Shown here piece after piece: positions 29,845-40,509 of a DNA stretch of 64,000 nt (positions are counted from its first letter, which is position 1; each line of letters begins with the position of its first letter). The notes beneath the pieces are model-generated. The model searched no databases. It saw only the letters and a program-made list of their open reading frames with translations, and was not told the origin of the DNA. The stretch is from Euglena gracilis (taxonomy: Eukaryota > Euglenida > Euglenophyceae > Euglenales), in the NCBI GenBank assembly GCA_039621445.1, contig CP154954.1:21402954-21466953 (forward strand), given 5' to 3'. The translations under genes and the position numbers were made by a program.

Positions 29845-32800
29845 ATGCCCGCAATCCCCTACGGGGGCCCCCCATCACATCTCCGTGGTAGCCCCCACGG
29901 GGATGCCCAATGCACAGCCCTAGCCCTGCTGTCCCCAAGTACAAATGATTTTGATCTCGATAGCCCTCGGGATCGAACCCCCACCCCACGGAAAGGAAAG
30001 TCAACCGGAAATCCCCTTTTCCCCCCGTTCCCATCGCTCGATGAAGCCCCATCAGTGCTGCCTCCACCCTTCTCCCCCACCGACTCCGACCCAAACCATC
30101 CCTCCATCTTCTCCATCCGTCCCCCACCCTCCTCCTCATACACCCCACATCCCCCATCCTTCAGCCCTCATCCCCCATCCTACTCCTCCCCGACATCCGA
30201 CGTCCCGGACCCAACCGACGGACCGCAGCCCCCCCAAGGGAGCCGAGACATGGGGCTGCGGACCCCGTTCTCCTCTGGGGCCACTCCCCGGCCCCAGAAG
30301 GTCCCGAGACTCTCCCCAGAGGAAGGGGGAGCAGAGGAGACGGAGCAGGAGCAGTGGGAGGAACAACGGTGGGAACCATGGGGGTCTGAAGGAGGATGGT
30401 GGCCTACTGAGGGTGACTACAAGCAGGACGAAGTGTTCAACGACATCAAGGCGACGGCGGCACAACAACAACAAGACATCGAGACAGTCAAACGACAAAT
30501 CACCGCATGCGACACCGCAGTCAATCTCGTGCGTGAGCAAGCAACCCGTGCGTATGACGTTTCGATGCGATGCGCGGCAGAGACTACAACGCTGCACGAA
30601 GCGGCGAGCGCCGCGCAAACCGCGATCACACAGCACGAGGTTCGCTTCGCGATGGTGGAACGAGATGTCCAAGGGTTGAAGGAGCAGATCAAGACCGAAG
30701 CGGCTTCATCGTCCTCCAAAGGTGCAACCGTCGACGCCGCGACAATCCACACTATCAGCAAACACGATGCGCGAATCACCGTCGTCGAAAGCGAGGTTCA
30801 AATGGTGAAGGAGCAGATCAAGATGGAGACAACAACGCGAAACAGCGACATCCGGTCCCTAGTGGAAATGATGCGGCGCGAACACGAGCAACAAGCAGCA
30901 AAAGGATCACCAAAACCGCAACAACCTATCCAGAACCCGGAGATGGAGGTGGCAATGAACAGAATGACAGTGCGGATCCAAGAAATCGAACAATCGAAAG
31001 ACCGACTGAAACGGGCGACGGTGGAGGAAGTGACGGTCATCAAGAAGGAGGTGGAGGACATGAAACAAGCACAGCAGACACAGGTGGCGGTGATGGCGAA
31101 GGAGATCCAGGAGATGAAGCAAAAACAACAGACATCGCAACCCCAACAACCGACCACATCCGACACTCTCATCCAGGATCTGATCTTCAAGGTGCAGGCC
31201 CTCGAGCAGAACAACAAGCAGTTCAAACGCGAGACGACGGAGTACATCCGGAAGCTCGAGATCCAGGTGCACGACTTCCACCACCTTGGGGCCAGGGTAC
31301 AAGCCCTGGAGACCTCCATGGCCCGATCCAAAGATGAGAAGGACAGAGACCTTCTCCGGCTGAGCAAGAAGGTCGAGGTGGCGGACGAAGCACTGGCAAG
31401 GGCCATGGAGCGGGTGGAGAACAAGATGCACGAGGAGATCAAACGACTTCAACTTCCACAACAACCACTCCAATCAACGGAAGAGGTGGAGGACGGCATC
31501 CGACAGCTGCGGGAGAGAGTGCTCCATGGAGAGGGAGCGTTCTCCAAGGCCATCAAGGAGACAAAGACACAGCTCAGGGAAATACAGAGGGACATCCAGC
31601 TAATCCGGCAACAATCACGCCCCAATGTGAGCAGCAGTGAACAGATGGAGCGAGAAGTGCAAGATCTGGCGAGACAAGTCGCACGGCTACAGCTCAGCAC
31701 AACAACGCCCATCCAGGAACCACACATCCCCCGTGAAGAAGTCCGTCAACGTGCAGAGGTCCACACATTCCCGTCCCAACCGTACCCAGAAATACAAGCA
31801 CGACAACAATCTTCGGTTGCGGTGCGACCGGAGCTCAGGTTGGCAAGAAAGAGCACGCGATCAATGGTGCAAAGTGAAGCAGTGACATCAATCCCAGTAC
31901 AAGCAGTGATGCCAATGACGCAAGTGACACAGCCACCCAGGAGCACAACCGGAACGGCGGTGCGGGGGGGGGAGGTGACCATCGCCCCAGTGCAAGCACA
32001 CACCGTCAGTCCACAACTCCAACTCCTACCCCCACAACTCCTGGAGTCCATCAGCGGCAGACATCCCGGAAGGTTCAGCGGGATTGCAGAGGACTGGCCA
32101 ATGTGGAGAAGAAAGTGGATTCCGTTTCTACGAGAAACGGAAGGGCTGATGCCAGCAATGACCGATGCACAGCGATTGGCGTTGCTGCGAAGTGCACTCG
32201 ACGAGGCCGGGGCTCTCCTGGTGGACCAGGAGCTGGAAGCCAATCCGGACCTCGGGTACGAAGAGTACTGGGCGCGCCTCGACCTGGAGTTCGGGGCGGA
32301 AGACAAGGAGGTCCTCCGCCGCAAGCTCCACCGGCTGAAGATGGCGCATGCGGGCAAGCCAACAGAGAAGTCGTGGCGTGAGCTCTACGCACAGATGATG
32401 ACCCTGGGTGGGCAACTTGGCGATGTCAGTGATGCAGAACTGAGTCGCCTGTTGATGAATGCGATCCCAAGGGATCCGTGGCGAAGGAAGCTGGCGATGG
32501 AGGAGGACAAAAGGACAGAGAGGGGCACCTTGGTGCTCGATGGGCTGCCAATCGATGTGGCCACAGAGGAGGTGGAGAACATGGTGCTGGCGGAGACCGG
32601 GCTGAGACCACTTGCCGTGCGACGGTTCGGCAAGCGAGTGAAGGTGACGCCGCAAGGGGAAGAGCATCGGCATGCCATCAAAATGCTCTATGACCGGCAG
32701 CGGCTCCAAGGCGGGAGCGTTGTCAAGGTCTCCCCGGACAATGCGGAGTTGGGGCCAAAAGAAATCAACGAGCTGATGACTCGTTGGCTCCGAACGGAGC

Positions 32801-33369
32801 AGCGGATCGCCAACGCGCCCGAGCCGCAGCAAATCTCCGGCCCCCAAAGGCAAGACCATCGGCCACAGCCGCGGTGGCACCGGGAAGTGGATGCAGAGTG
32901 GGATGGTGCGGAAGAAGAAGAGGAAGAAGCTGTCCGGCAAGTGGGCAAGGGAAACAAACGGCAAGATAAGAGGCCCCCGACACCTCCAAAGGTGTCTGAG
33001 AAGAAGGAGGAGCAACCGACAAGCACGGTGCAACCCGGACCACAGCCCACCCAAAGTGCACCGTCACCGCCACCGGCGGTGAAGGGAGGAGATCGACAAC
33101 CAGAGTGGTCATCATCGGGACAGTGGCAGAATGCCCCGTACCAAGGCGGAGCGTCGTGGAACAACTCATGGGATGCCAAAGGCAAGGGAAAAGGCAACCC
33201 ACAATGGTCAAAGGGAGGAGATGGCAAAGGTGGTGGACAAGACAAGGGTGGCAAAGGCAAAGGCGATGAGAAAGGCAAGAGCAAAGGAAAGGGAGATGGA
33301 AAAGGCAAAGGAGGAAAAGACGGCGGCCGAGGGAGGAGTGTCGCCGCAGTGGAGGAGTGGGAGGAGTGA
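29845..33369 (+). CDS. gag: Gag of copy 1 (long coiled coil, CA-like, RRM-like, GK-rich tail)
   Basis: Forms the particle and packages RNA. The frame is open from an ATG at 29581 inside the LTR; I take the first ATG after the PBS, 29845, but the true start is uncertain. Parts in order: a proline/serine-rich arm; PQKVPRLSPEE shared with copy 2; a long coiled coil (30420-31720) rich in Q, E and K heptads; a capsid-like domain (32040-32520) with GRHPGRFSGIAEDWPMWRR and KSWRELYAQM; a ~75-residue module with VLDGLPIDVATEEVENMVL and YDRQRLQGGSVVKV that could be an RRM fold (32523-32760); and a GKGKG-rich basic tail. No CCHC knuckle is present, so the tail probably binds RNA. At about 1170 residues it is far longer than usual Ty3 gag. 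The stop is GAG-TGA at 33367-33369, followed by a hairpin. Confidence 0.85.
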   Translation: MPAIPYGGPPSHLRGSPHGDAQCTALALLSPSTNDFDLDSPRDRTPTPRKGKSTGNPLFPPFPSLDEAPSVLPPPFSPTDSDPNHPSIFSIRPPPSSSYTPHPPSFSPHPPSYSSPTSDVPDPTDGPQPPQGSRDMGLRTPFSSGATPRPQKVPRLSPEEGGAEETEQEQWEEQRWEPWGSEGGWWPTEGDYKQDEVFNDIKATAAQQQQDIETVKRQITACDTAVNLVREQATRAYDVSMRCAAETTTLHEAASAAQTAITQHEVRFAMVERDVQGLKEQIKTEAASSSSKGATVDAATIHTISKHDARITVVESEVQMVKEQIKMETTTRNSDIRSLVEMMRREHEQQAAKGSPKPQQPIQNPEMEVAMNRMTVRIQEIEQSKDRLKRATVEEVTVIKKEVEDMKQAQQTQVAVMAKEIQEMKQKQQTSQPQQPTTSDTLIQDLIFKVQALEQNNKQFKRETTEYIRKLEIQVHDFHHLGARVQALETSMARSKDEKDRDLLRLSKKVEVADEALARAMERVENKMHEEIKRLQLPQQPLQSTEEVEDGIRQLRERVLHGEGAFSKAIKETKTQLREIQRDIQLIRQQSRPNVSSSEQMEREVQDLARQVARLQLSTTTPIQEPHIPREEVRQRAEVHTFPSQPYPEIQARQQSSVAVRPELRLARKSTRSMVQSEAVTSIPVQAVMPMTQVTQPPRSTTGTAVRGGEVTIAPVQAHTVSPQLQLLPPQLLESISGRHPGRFSGIAEDWPMWRRKWIPFLRETEGLMPAMTDAQRLALLRSALDEAGALLVDQELEANPDLGYEEYWARLDLEFGAEDKEVLRRKLHRLKMAHAGKPTEKSWRELYAQMMTLGGQLGDVSDAELSRLLMNAIPRDPWRRKLAMEEDKRTERGTLVLDGLPIDVATEEVENMVLAETGLRPLAVRRFGKRVKVTPQGEEHRHAIKMLYDRQRLQGGSVVKVSPDNAELGPKEINELMTRWLRTEQRIANAPEPQQISGPQRQDHRPQPRWHREVDAEWDGAEEEEEEAVRQVGKGNKRQDKRPPTPPKVSEKKEEQPTSTVQPGPQPTQSAPSPPPAVKGGDRQPEWSSSGQWQNAPYQGGASWNNSWDAKGKGKGNPQWSKGGDGKGGGQDKGGKGKGDEKGKSKGKGDGKGKGGKDGGRGRSVAAVEEWEE

Positions 33370-36300
33370 AGTGTCCGCCCAGGCCTCAGGGGGGTAGGCC
33401 TGGGCAGGCAGTCAAAACCCCGAGCCGGAGACCGGCAAGAGGAAGTGCACGAGGTGAGAACCGTGCAGGTGTGCTCCACCACCCTGTCCAGGCATCGAGA
33501 GGAGGAAGGATGGCAGGTGGTGGAGAAAAAGAAAAGAAACCGCAAGCCAAGACAATCACCTCCGATGACACAACCCGACAAGGATCAAGGCGCAAAGGGA
33601 AGGAAGGAAGAAGGGGAGAGAAATCTATGCCAAGGAAATGGCAAAGATCAACAACGAAGAACAACAACCACTCCAAGGGAAAAGGAAGTAAGAAGGAAAC
33701 GACAACCTCATCGCGACAACCACCTCAAGGGTCAACATCTACCACACAACACCCTCCCCGCGACACCAACCGGCATCCACAACAAGAAAAGCAACACCTA
33801 CCCCAAAGAAAGCAACATCCACTGCGCGACACCGACCGGCATCCACCACAAGAAGAGCACCCAAGAAGCCTAACAGCCATGCAACAGCCCGACAACAAGC
33901 GACACGAAACCCGGCAGCCACCCCACGAGCATCATCCGCCACAAGAACCGCCATCTCCACCCCAACTTCCCCATCATCAACAGCTCCCACCAGAACGCTC
34001 CTCTAACCCGCTGCAGCCACCCCACGAGCATCATCCGCCACAAGAACCGCCATCTCCACCCCAGCATCTCCACCATCGACATCTCCCACCAGAACGGACA
34101 TGCAACCCGCAGCAGCCACCCCACGAGCGTCATCATCCACAAGAACCGTCATCCCCACCCCAACATCCCCTCCAACGACATCTCCCACCAGAACGGACAT
34201 CCGAACCCCGACCCCGACTGCAGCCGCCGCCACTAGAACCGACACCATCATCCAAGCTGCATCCTCCCCAACGACCACTCCCACCAGAACCTTCATCTTC
34301 ACCGCAACAACTACCTCGACAGCAGCTACCCCACAAACCCGCATCATCATCAGAGCGACATCTACTCCAACGTCAACATCCACCAGAACCTTCATCTTCT
34401 CCACAGCATCCACCATCGCCGCTGCCGCCACGAGAACCGACTCCATCATCTAAGCCACATCCACACCAACCACAACTCCCACGAGAACCTTCATCCACAT
34501 CACGACATCCGTCATCGCAGCCGCTGCCACGAGAACTGTCTTCATCTTTGCAGCGACATCCACCCCAACATTATCGTCCACCAGAACCTTCATCTTCTTC
34601 GCGACACCCACCTTCGCGGCTCCCACCACGAGAAACCGTCTCCGTCATCTCAGCGACACCCCACACCAACTTCGTCGCCCACAGGAACCGTTATCTCCTC
34701 CGCAACATCCACAATCGCTACAACCGCCACGAGAACCGATTTCGTCATCTCAACAGCATCCACATCAACCTCAACTCCCACCAGGACCGTCATCTGCATC
34801 ACCACGACAGCTGCCTCTGGAACCGTCATCAAAGCGACATCCTCATCAACGATATCACCCACGGGAACCGTCATCTACTTCGCGACATCCACTGCCACTA
34901 CAGCTGCCACTCGAACCGCCATCATCATCACAAGGAAACACCCCGCTACCTCTCCCACAAGAACCTTCATCTTCGTCTCAGCATTCACCTCAACAACAAC
35001 CTCCACTGGAACCGACTTCTACATCGCTGCATCCCCACCAACAACACCAACCACCAAGCGATTCCCAGCATCAACCACAAACGCCTCAAGAAGGATCAAG
35101 ACAACATCTACAACAAGAAACACCGCATCCACATCCAACATCCAGCAACATCACCCAAGCCACATCCACATCCGTGCTTCCAGGCTCGGTGACGCCAGAA
35201 GCAAAAGAAGAGAAGCACCAGCAGAGCCGCGGACGCGAGCTCTGGGCACTGGACCTGTTCTCCGGGACGGGCAGTGTCCGCCGGGCCCTCGAGGCAATGG
35301 GCTACCATGTCGTGAGTGTCGACTGGGACTCCCGGTGGCACCTTGATGTGGTGGCGGACATCCGGCGATGGGAGTACTGGCAGCAGTATTCCCCTGGTGA
35401 CTTCGATCTGGTGGCAGCATCCCCACCATGCACCGAGTACTCGTCGGCAATGACGACAAGGCCGAGGCGGTTGAGGGAAGCAGATGCGGTGGTGAGGAAG
35501 ACAAGGGAGATCATCCAGTACCTCGCTCCGGCGAAGTGGTGGATCGAGAATCCCCGGCACGGGCTGCTCCGCAGGAGGCGAGTAGTCCGAGACCTGGCCT
35601 TCGTGGACCTCGACTACTGCATGTTCGAAGACTTCGGCTACCGGAAGCCCACCCGGTTCTGGTTACCGAAGGAGATGGCCAGGGATCTCACCAACGTGTT
35701 GTGCGATGGCCGATGCAAAAGCTCGGTGCAAGGGGACAAAGGAAGACGGCGCCACCGGTTCCAGCTGGGAGGCAGGTGCCCCCACAGAGTGTCACGAGAG
35801 GAGGCGTACAGAATCCCAAGCGGCGTGGTGGAGTACCTGTGCCAAGGCACAGGACCACAAGCAGCAACCGAAGCAGAAGGAGCAGTGTCCAACAGCAAAG
35901 TGCAAGAGGTGACCATCAAGCCGTGGCACGTAAAGCCGGCCCGCTTTCGAGTGGGCAGGATGCAAAGGAGAGGAGGCGGATGCCAGCTGCTGCTGGAAGT
36001 GACCGTGGAAGCCAATGGTGAGTGCTACCAAGCAAAAGCGCTCATCGACACCGGAGCCCAGACGTCTCTCTGCCGGAGGGACCTGCTGCCAGAAGCCTGC
36101 TTCACGCAGTCCAGCAAGCCGCTGCTGCTCAAGACAGTGAGTGGCGAAGAGCTCAACGGAGGGAAGAACGAGGCCACCCTCACACTCTCCTTCGAGGCAA
36201 GGAGTGAAGAAGGCGTGCCAGTGGGCAGCCAGTGGAGCAGCACCGTCACCGCACACGACGGGGACATCGGCTGCGACCTCATCCTCGGATATCCGTGGTT

Positions 36301-39300
36301 GAAGGTCAATCGCCTCGACGTGCAGCCGTGGAGGGATGCACTCCAGCTGCATGATCCGCCACGGTGGGTGCTGTGGGCGCAAGAGGACAGCACCGTCCAA
36401 GGACAAGGAAGATCGACAGCAGCAGTGGTCACCCAGCAAGAGCCGCAACCACACCCAGCATCCTCAACCCAACATCCCCTCCAACAACCCCTGTCATCAA
36501 CGGCAACACAACATCAAGAGGAAGAAGAGTGTCTGTGGGAAGAAGAAGAAGATGTGGAGGAGCAAATGCTGGCATTGGTGCAGAAGATGCGGATGTGCAT
36601 TCCCGGAGAGATCCATGAAGCCGAGGAGGATGAAGGTGCGTCGGATGAGGAGATCTCCGACAACGAGGCACTCCAGGAAGCAGCAAGGCACATCCTCCAA
36701 GTGCAGGGCGAGCAGGTGGAAATCAGAGGCGTGGTGCAGTCAGACGACGAGCATCCAGATCCACTGGCATCCAAGCTCCGGCAAGAAATCCTGGATGAAT
36801 ACGCAGGACGCGTCTTCCGGGAAAGAGTGTGGCCAAATCCCCCAGCAAGAGGGACGCACGGCAAGGCCGTGCTCAGGCTGAAGCCAGGTGCAGTGCCAGT
36901 GGTGGGCAGAGTGATCCACCTGAGAGGAGAAAGGCATGATGCCCTGAGGGAAATGGAGGTAGAGTGCCGGAAGGACGGCAAGCTGGAACCCGGGAGGGGA
37001 CCGTGGAGAGCAGCCGCCTTCCCAATAAAAAAAAAGCGGGAAGTGGAGACTGGTGTGCGATTACGCGCTCACCAACAAGCAGCTGCAGCCGGACAGCTAC
37101 CCGCTGCCCCTCACCGAGGAGATCGTGGCCGAGCAAGCAAGATGTGAGCTGTTCAGCACAGTGGACCTCCGGGATGCCTTCCATCAAGTCGCCCTTGACG
37201 CCGAGTCCCGGCCAATCACCAACATCCAAATGCCGGGCGGCCTGTGGCAGTGGACTGTGGTCCCACAAGGGATCAATGTGGGCCCGGCACTGCTGCAACG
37301 GGACATCGATGCGACGTGTGCCGGACTGCAAAGGCACTCAAGGCCGTACTTTGATGACATCATCATCTGCACCAAAAGAAAAGTCGGCCAATCGGAAGAA
37401 GACTTCCTGAAGGCCCATGCCGCAGATGTCCGGGAGACGCTGGCAGCGCTCGAGCGCGACAAGTGGGTCTCGGACCCCAAGAAGGTGAAGCTGTTCATGC
37501 GCCGAGTGGAGTTTGTCGGCCATGTGCTGGGAGGAGGAAGAAGGTCACCAGCCCCAGGGAAGCTGGCAGCTGTCCAGAAGTGGGAGCTGCCCAAGAACGT
37601 CTCCAGCCTCCGGGCATTTTTGGGGCTGTGCAATTATTACAGCGGATACGTGCGAATGTTCGCCGAATATGCGGCACCGCTGCAGGAAAAGCTGAAGTTG
37701 CCCCGGGAGCTCGCCAAAGCAGGCAGCAAACACCCGGTGACATGGACCAAGGAGGAAGAGAAGGCATTCGAGCGCCTGAAGCAGGCACTCGTGGCGGACC
37801 TCGAGCTGTACCACATGGACCCCACCAAGCCGTTTGTCCTTCGGACAGATGCATCGGACTATGCGGTGGGTGCGGCGCTGGAGCAGTTCCCACTGGTGGA
37901 AGGACTCCCGTCCCTCGCGGACATCAAGCCAGGTGCCTCCATCCCCGTGGCCTTCATGAGCCGCAAGCTCACCGATGGCCAACGGCAGAAGTGGGACACC
38001 AGGGACAAGGAGACGTATGCAATCGTCTCCGCCCTGGACAAGTGGGCGCCGTACATTCTGGACAACGAGGTGCTGGTGCTGACAGACCACAAGAGCCTAC
38101 AAGGGTGGTACAAAGAGCATGTCGCAGGAGTCGGCCCACAAGGCCGCCGAGCAAGGTGGCATGCAAAGCTCAACAACTTCCGGCTGGAAGTCATCCATGT
38201 GCCAGGCCAAGCAAACACCATCGGAGATGCGCTCTCAAGATGGGCATATCCCGCCAGCCAAGGCTTCAAGGACATCACCTGGCATGGCACCGATCAAGAC
38301 ACGAAAGAAATGCAAAAGCAAATCCAGAAGGAGAAGGAAGAGGAGAGATCGTGTCCAAAGGCCACTCACCCAATCGACACAGCCACCGAAGAAAAGCAAG
38401 TACAAGCACAAAACCACCGAGAACACCGAAGTGGCAGTGACCACCCGAGCACAGATGAAAAAGAACCAGGCAGCACCAACAGCCAAGGGGTCCACCGACA
38501 TGGAGACGCCAAGCCCAGCACATCAAGGCACAGCAAGACCCACCAGACCCACCAGAGAAGCCAGCAGCATGCCAAAGAAAAACGAAAAGCCAGCAGTCCC
38601 ACAGACCAGCAGCAAATCAGCCAAGGACTCAGTGGAGGACGAGGAGGACGTGGTGGAAATCACAGCACCCACAGCAGAAACACCCAAGGAAAAGGATGCC
38701 ACAACATCAACCGCCGACCCAACAACCTCATCACCCCATCAACATCCCGACACCTCTATCATGCAGCCGCAACCTCCGTCTTCCAGCATCCCAGCACCCT
38801 TACCATCCTCATCATCACCCGACATCCCAACATCCTCCCCAACCACATCTGCCCCTGATCATCCCATCACCGACCCCGCAGACGCCGAGGAGGACATCGA
38901 CATCTACACCATGGACTGGGGACCGCACTACGAGAAGTGCCCCAGATGGCAAACCGTGTGGCACGACACCAAGATCGGAGACCCGTGGCCCAAGGGCTAC
39001 CGGGTTGAACACAAGAGGCTCCTGAAGGATGGGGTCTGGTGCGTGCCAACGGGCCTGGTGGGCAAGGTCCTCAGAGCACAGCATGCCCAAACGGGCCATT
39101 GGGCAGGCGAGATGCTGATGAAAGAGGCTCACCGTTTCTTCCAGTTCGCCGACGAGGAGGAGGCAAAGAAGCTGGCCGAGAGGATGCAGAAAATCTGCAG
39201 CTACTGCCAAGCAGTGGAACACCCCCACCAGCCGCTGCACCTGAAGGTGACACCGACACCGGTGCCGCCCCACATCATGACCAGCGTCTGCATCGACCTG

Positions 39301-40509
39301 TTTGTGATGCCCGAGGTGGAGTTCGAGGGCAAGCTGTTCAATGTCGTCGCGGGCTGCGTCGACAGACACAGCGGCTGGGTGGTGGCCACGGCACACCACA
39401 CGAGGGGGTTGACGGCAGCCAAGGTCGCCAAGGCGATGTACCGCAAGTGGTGGTCGCCCCATGGGATCCCAAGCGTGATCACCTCCGACAGGGGGCCCCA
39501 CTTCGCAGGAGCGTGGTGGCGAACCATGTGTGCCCTGCAAGGCGTGCGGCATGCTTACTCCCAAGCACACCACCACCCCGCCAACGGCAGAGCAGAGCAG
39601 ATGGGGGCACAGCTGCAGAAGCAGCTGCGGCACATCCACGAGGAGAAAGGAATTCCGTGGGTGGAAGCACTCCCCATCGCTGTCCAACGCCTCAACGACA
39701 AAGAAGGACCAAGCGGGTTGTCACCATATGAAGTGCTCTATGGAAGGCACCGGCCGTATGCTGGTGTCCCCTACGAGCCACCCACCAAGGCCGAAGATGC
39801 AGTCAGCTTCTTCGAGCGGCAGAAGCTGGTGGACAAGAAAGTCGCAGACACCGTGAACCAGCTGCATCAAAAAAAGACCGAGCAGTTGAACAAGCGACGC
39901 AAGGAGCTGCCACCACTGCAAGTGGGCAGCAAGGCGTGGTACCTGCGGCCAAGGGGCAGGCCAGGGGAGAAGCTGGAGAGCTACTGGCTGGGCCCATGCC
40001 GCGTGATGGAGAGGAGGAGTGAGCACGGCTACGTGGTGGAACTGCAGGAAGGAAGGATGCAAGAAGCACACCGGTGCCAGCTGAAGGCGTACACAGAGGG
40101 CGATGAAGAGCTGGGATCACCGGTGAAGCTATTCCACTTCAAGCAGGCCCGGTCAGATCCTCCAACCGGGATCGATGAGTGGAACGTCGAAAAAGTGGTG
40201 ACCCACCGAAGAACGCCAGGAGGAGAGTTGGAGTTCAAGGTGCAGTGGGAAGGTTCCACCGAACTCACCTGGGAACCACTGCACCATTTCTTCCACAGCT
40301 ACAGTCAGCCCATCGTTGATTACTTCCAGAAGAAGAACCTGAAGGAGGATGTCATGGCTCATCTGGCCAAACACCCAACAGAGGTGTCCAGGGTGTGGCT
40401 GTCAGCAGTAGAAGGAGGACCGAGGCAAGACAAGAAGTGGCCACTTGAGTGGGAAGAGCCCCCCACTGAGTGGACATGGGAGGAGAAGGAGGCGAACCAG
40501 CAGCTGTGA
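33357..40509 (+). CDS. pol: Pol polyprotein of copy 1: P/Q/H-rich arm - DNMT - PR - RT - RH - IN - chromodomain
   Basis: Read across three frame changes: near 34635 (an extra A where PPREP-type repeats change frame), at the A9 run 37027-37035, and near 38390. The arm (33840-35170) is a degenerate array of PPHEHHPPQEPPSPPQ / LPPREPSSSSQHP units. DNMT: 35243-35842. Protease: LIDTGAQTS (Asp at about 36047) and DLILGYPW. RT: TVDLRDAFHQVAL and catalytic YFDDII (37347). RNase H: RTDASDYAVGAALEQF, DKETYAIV and LTDHKSLQGWY. Integrase: HHCC finger (39079-39213) and DDE residues at 39295, 39487 and 39595, with 35 residues between the last two. A GPY/F-type region (ESYWLGPCRV) and a chromodomain with KVQWEG and LTWEPL end it. 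The frame changes may be damage or homopolymer errors. Confidence 0.88.
33367..33405 (+). promoter_or_regulatory. Gag stop with downstream hairpin (candidate recoding signal), copy 1
   Basis: Gag ends GAG-TGA (33367-33369). After 7 nt comes a perfect 10-bp stem, GCCCAGGCCT at 33377-33386 with AGGCCTGGGC at 33396-33405, around a 9-nt loop. Pol is open in the -1 frame from 33270 onwards and has a GTG overlapping the TGA (GTGA). Copy 2 has the same stop context, the same 7-nt spacing and an imperfect 11-bp stem. A structure 5-9 nt past a shift or stop site is typical of programmed frameshifting or readthrough. I see no canonical slippery heptamer. Confidence 0.6.
33840..35170 (+). repeat. P/Q/H-rich coding repeat array in front of the DNMT
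   Basis: Units of about 48-60 bp encode variants of PPHEHHPPQEPPSPPQ and LPPREPSSSSQHP. They are read in one frame to about 34635 and in the next frame down from there to the DNMT. Single-base loss or gain in a tandem array explains the frame change. Copy 2 has a different, P/A/S-rich arm at the same position. The product would be a flexible, disordered linker. The complementary strand is also open for stretches (valine- and methionine-rich), which I take as a shadow. Confidence 0.75.
35243..35842 (+). CDS. C5-cytosine DNA methyltransferase domain in pol (copy 1)
   Basis: Part of pol, about 200 residues. Motif I for AdoMet is LDLFSGTGSVRRALEAMGY, followed by VVSVDWD with the acidic residue that contacts the cofactor ribose. 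Motif IV is SPPCTEYS, with the catalytic Cys codon at 35429-35431. Motif VI is WWIENPRHG, with the Glu codon at 35546-35548. A block DLDYCMFEDFGYRKPTRFWL stands in the motif VIII region; this Y-G-Y-RKPTR-W pattern is known from phage-type C5 methyltransferases. I see no long target recognition domain and no clear motif X, so the enzyme is compact. All key residues are intact. It lies between the P/Q/H-rich arm and the protease, and would probably be released or remain attached in the particle, where it could methylate newly made element DNA. DNMT capture by retrotransposons is documented in dinoflagellates and charophytes; whether this is the same capture is unknown. Confidence 0.9.

Noticed and set aside
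33870-34870. Minus-strand V/M/W-rich frames opposite the pol arm
   Set aside because: They are complements of the P/Q/H-rich coding repeat, whose plus-strand product continues in frame pattern into the DNMT domain.
35243-35842. Prokaryotic restriction-modification or phage methyltransferase gene
   Set aside because: The domain is continuous with protease and RT in one frame and lies between LTRs; there is no restriction enzyme or phage gene nearby.
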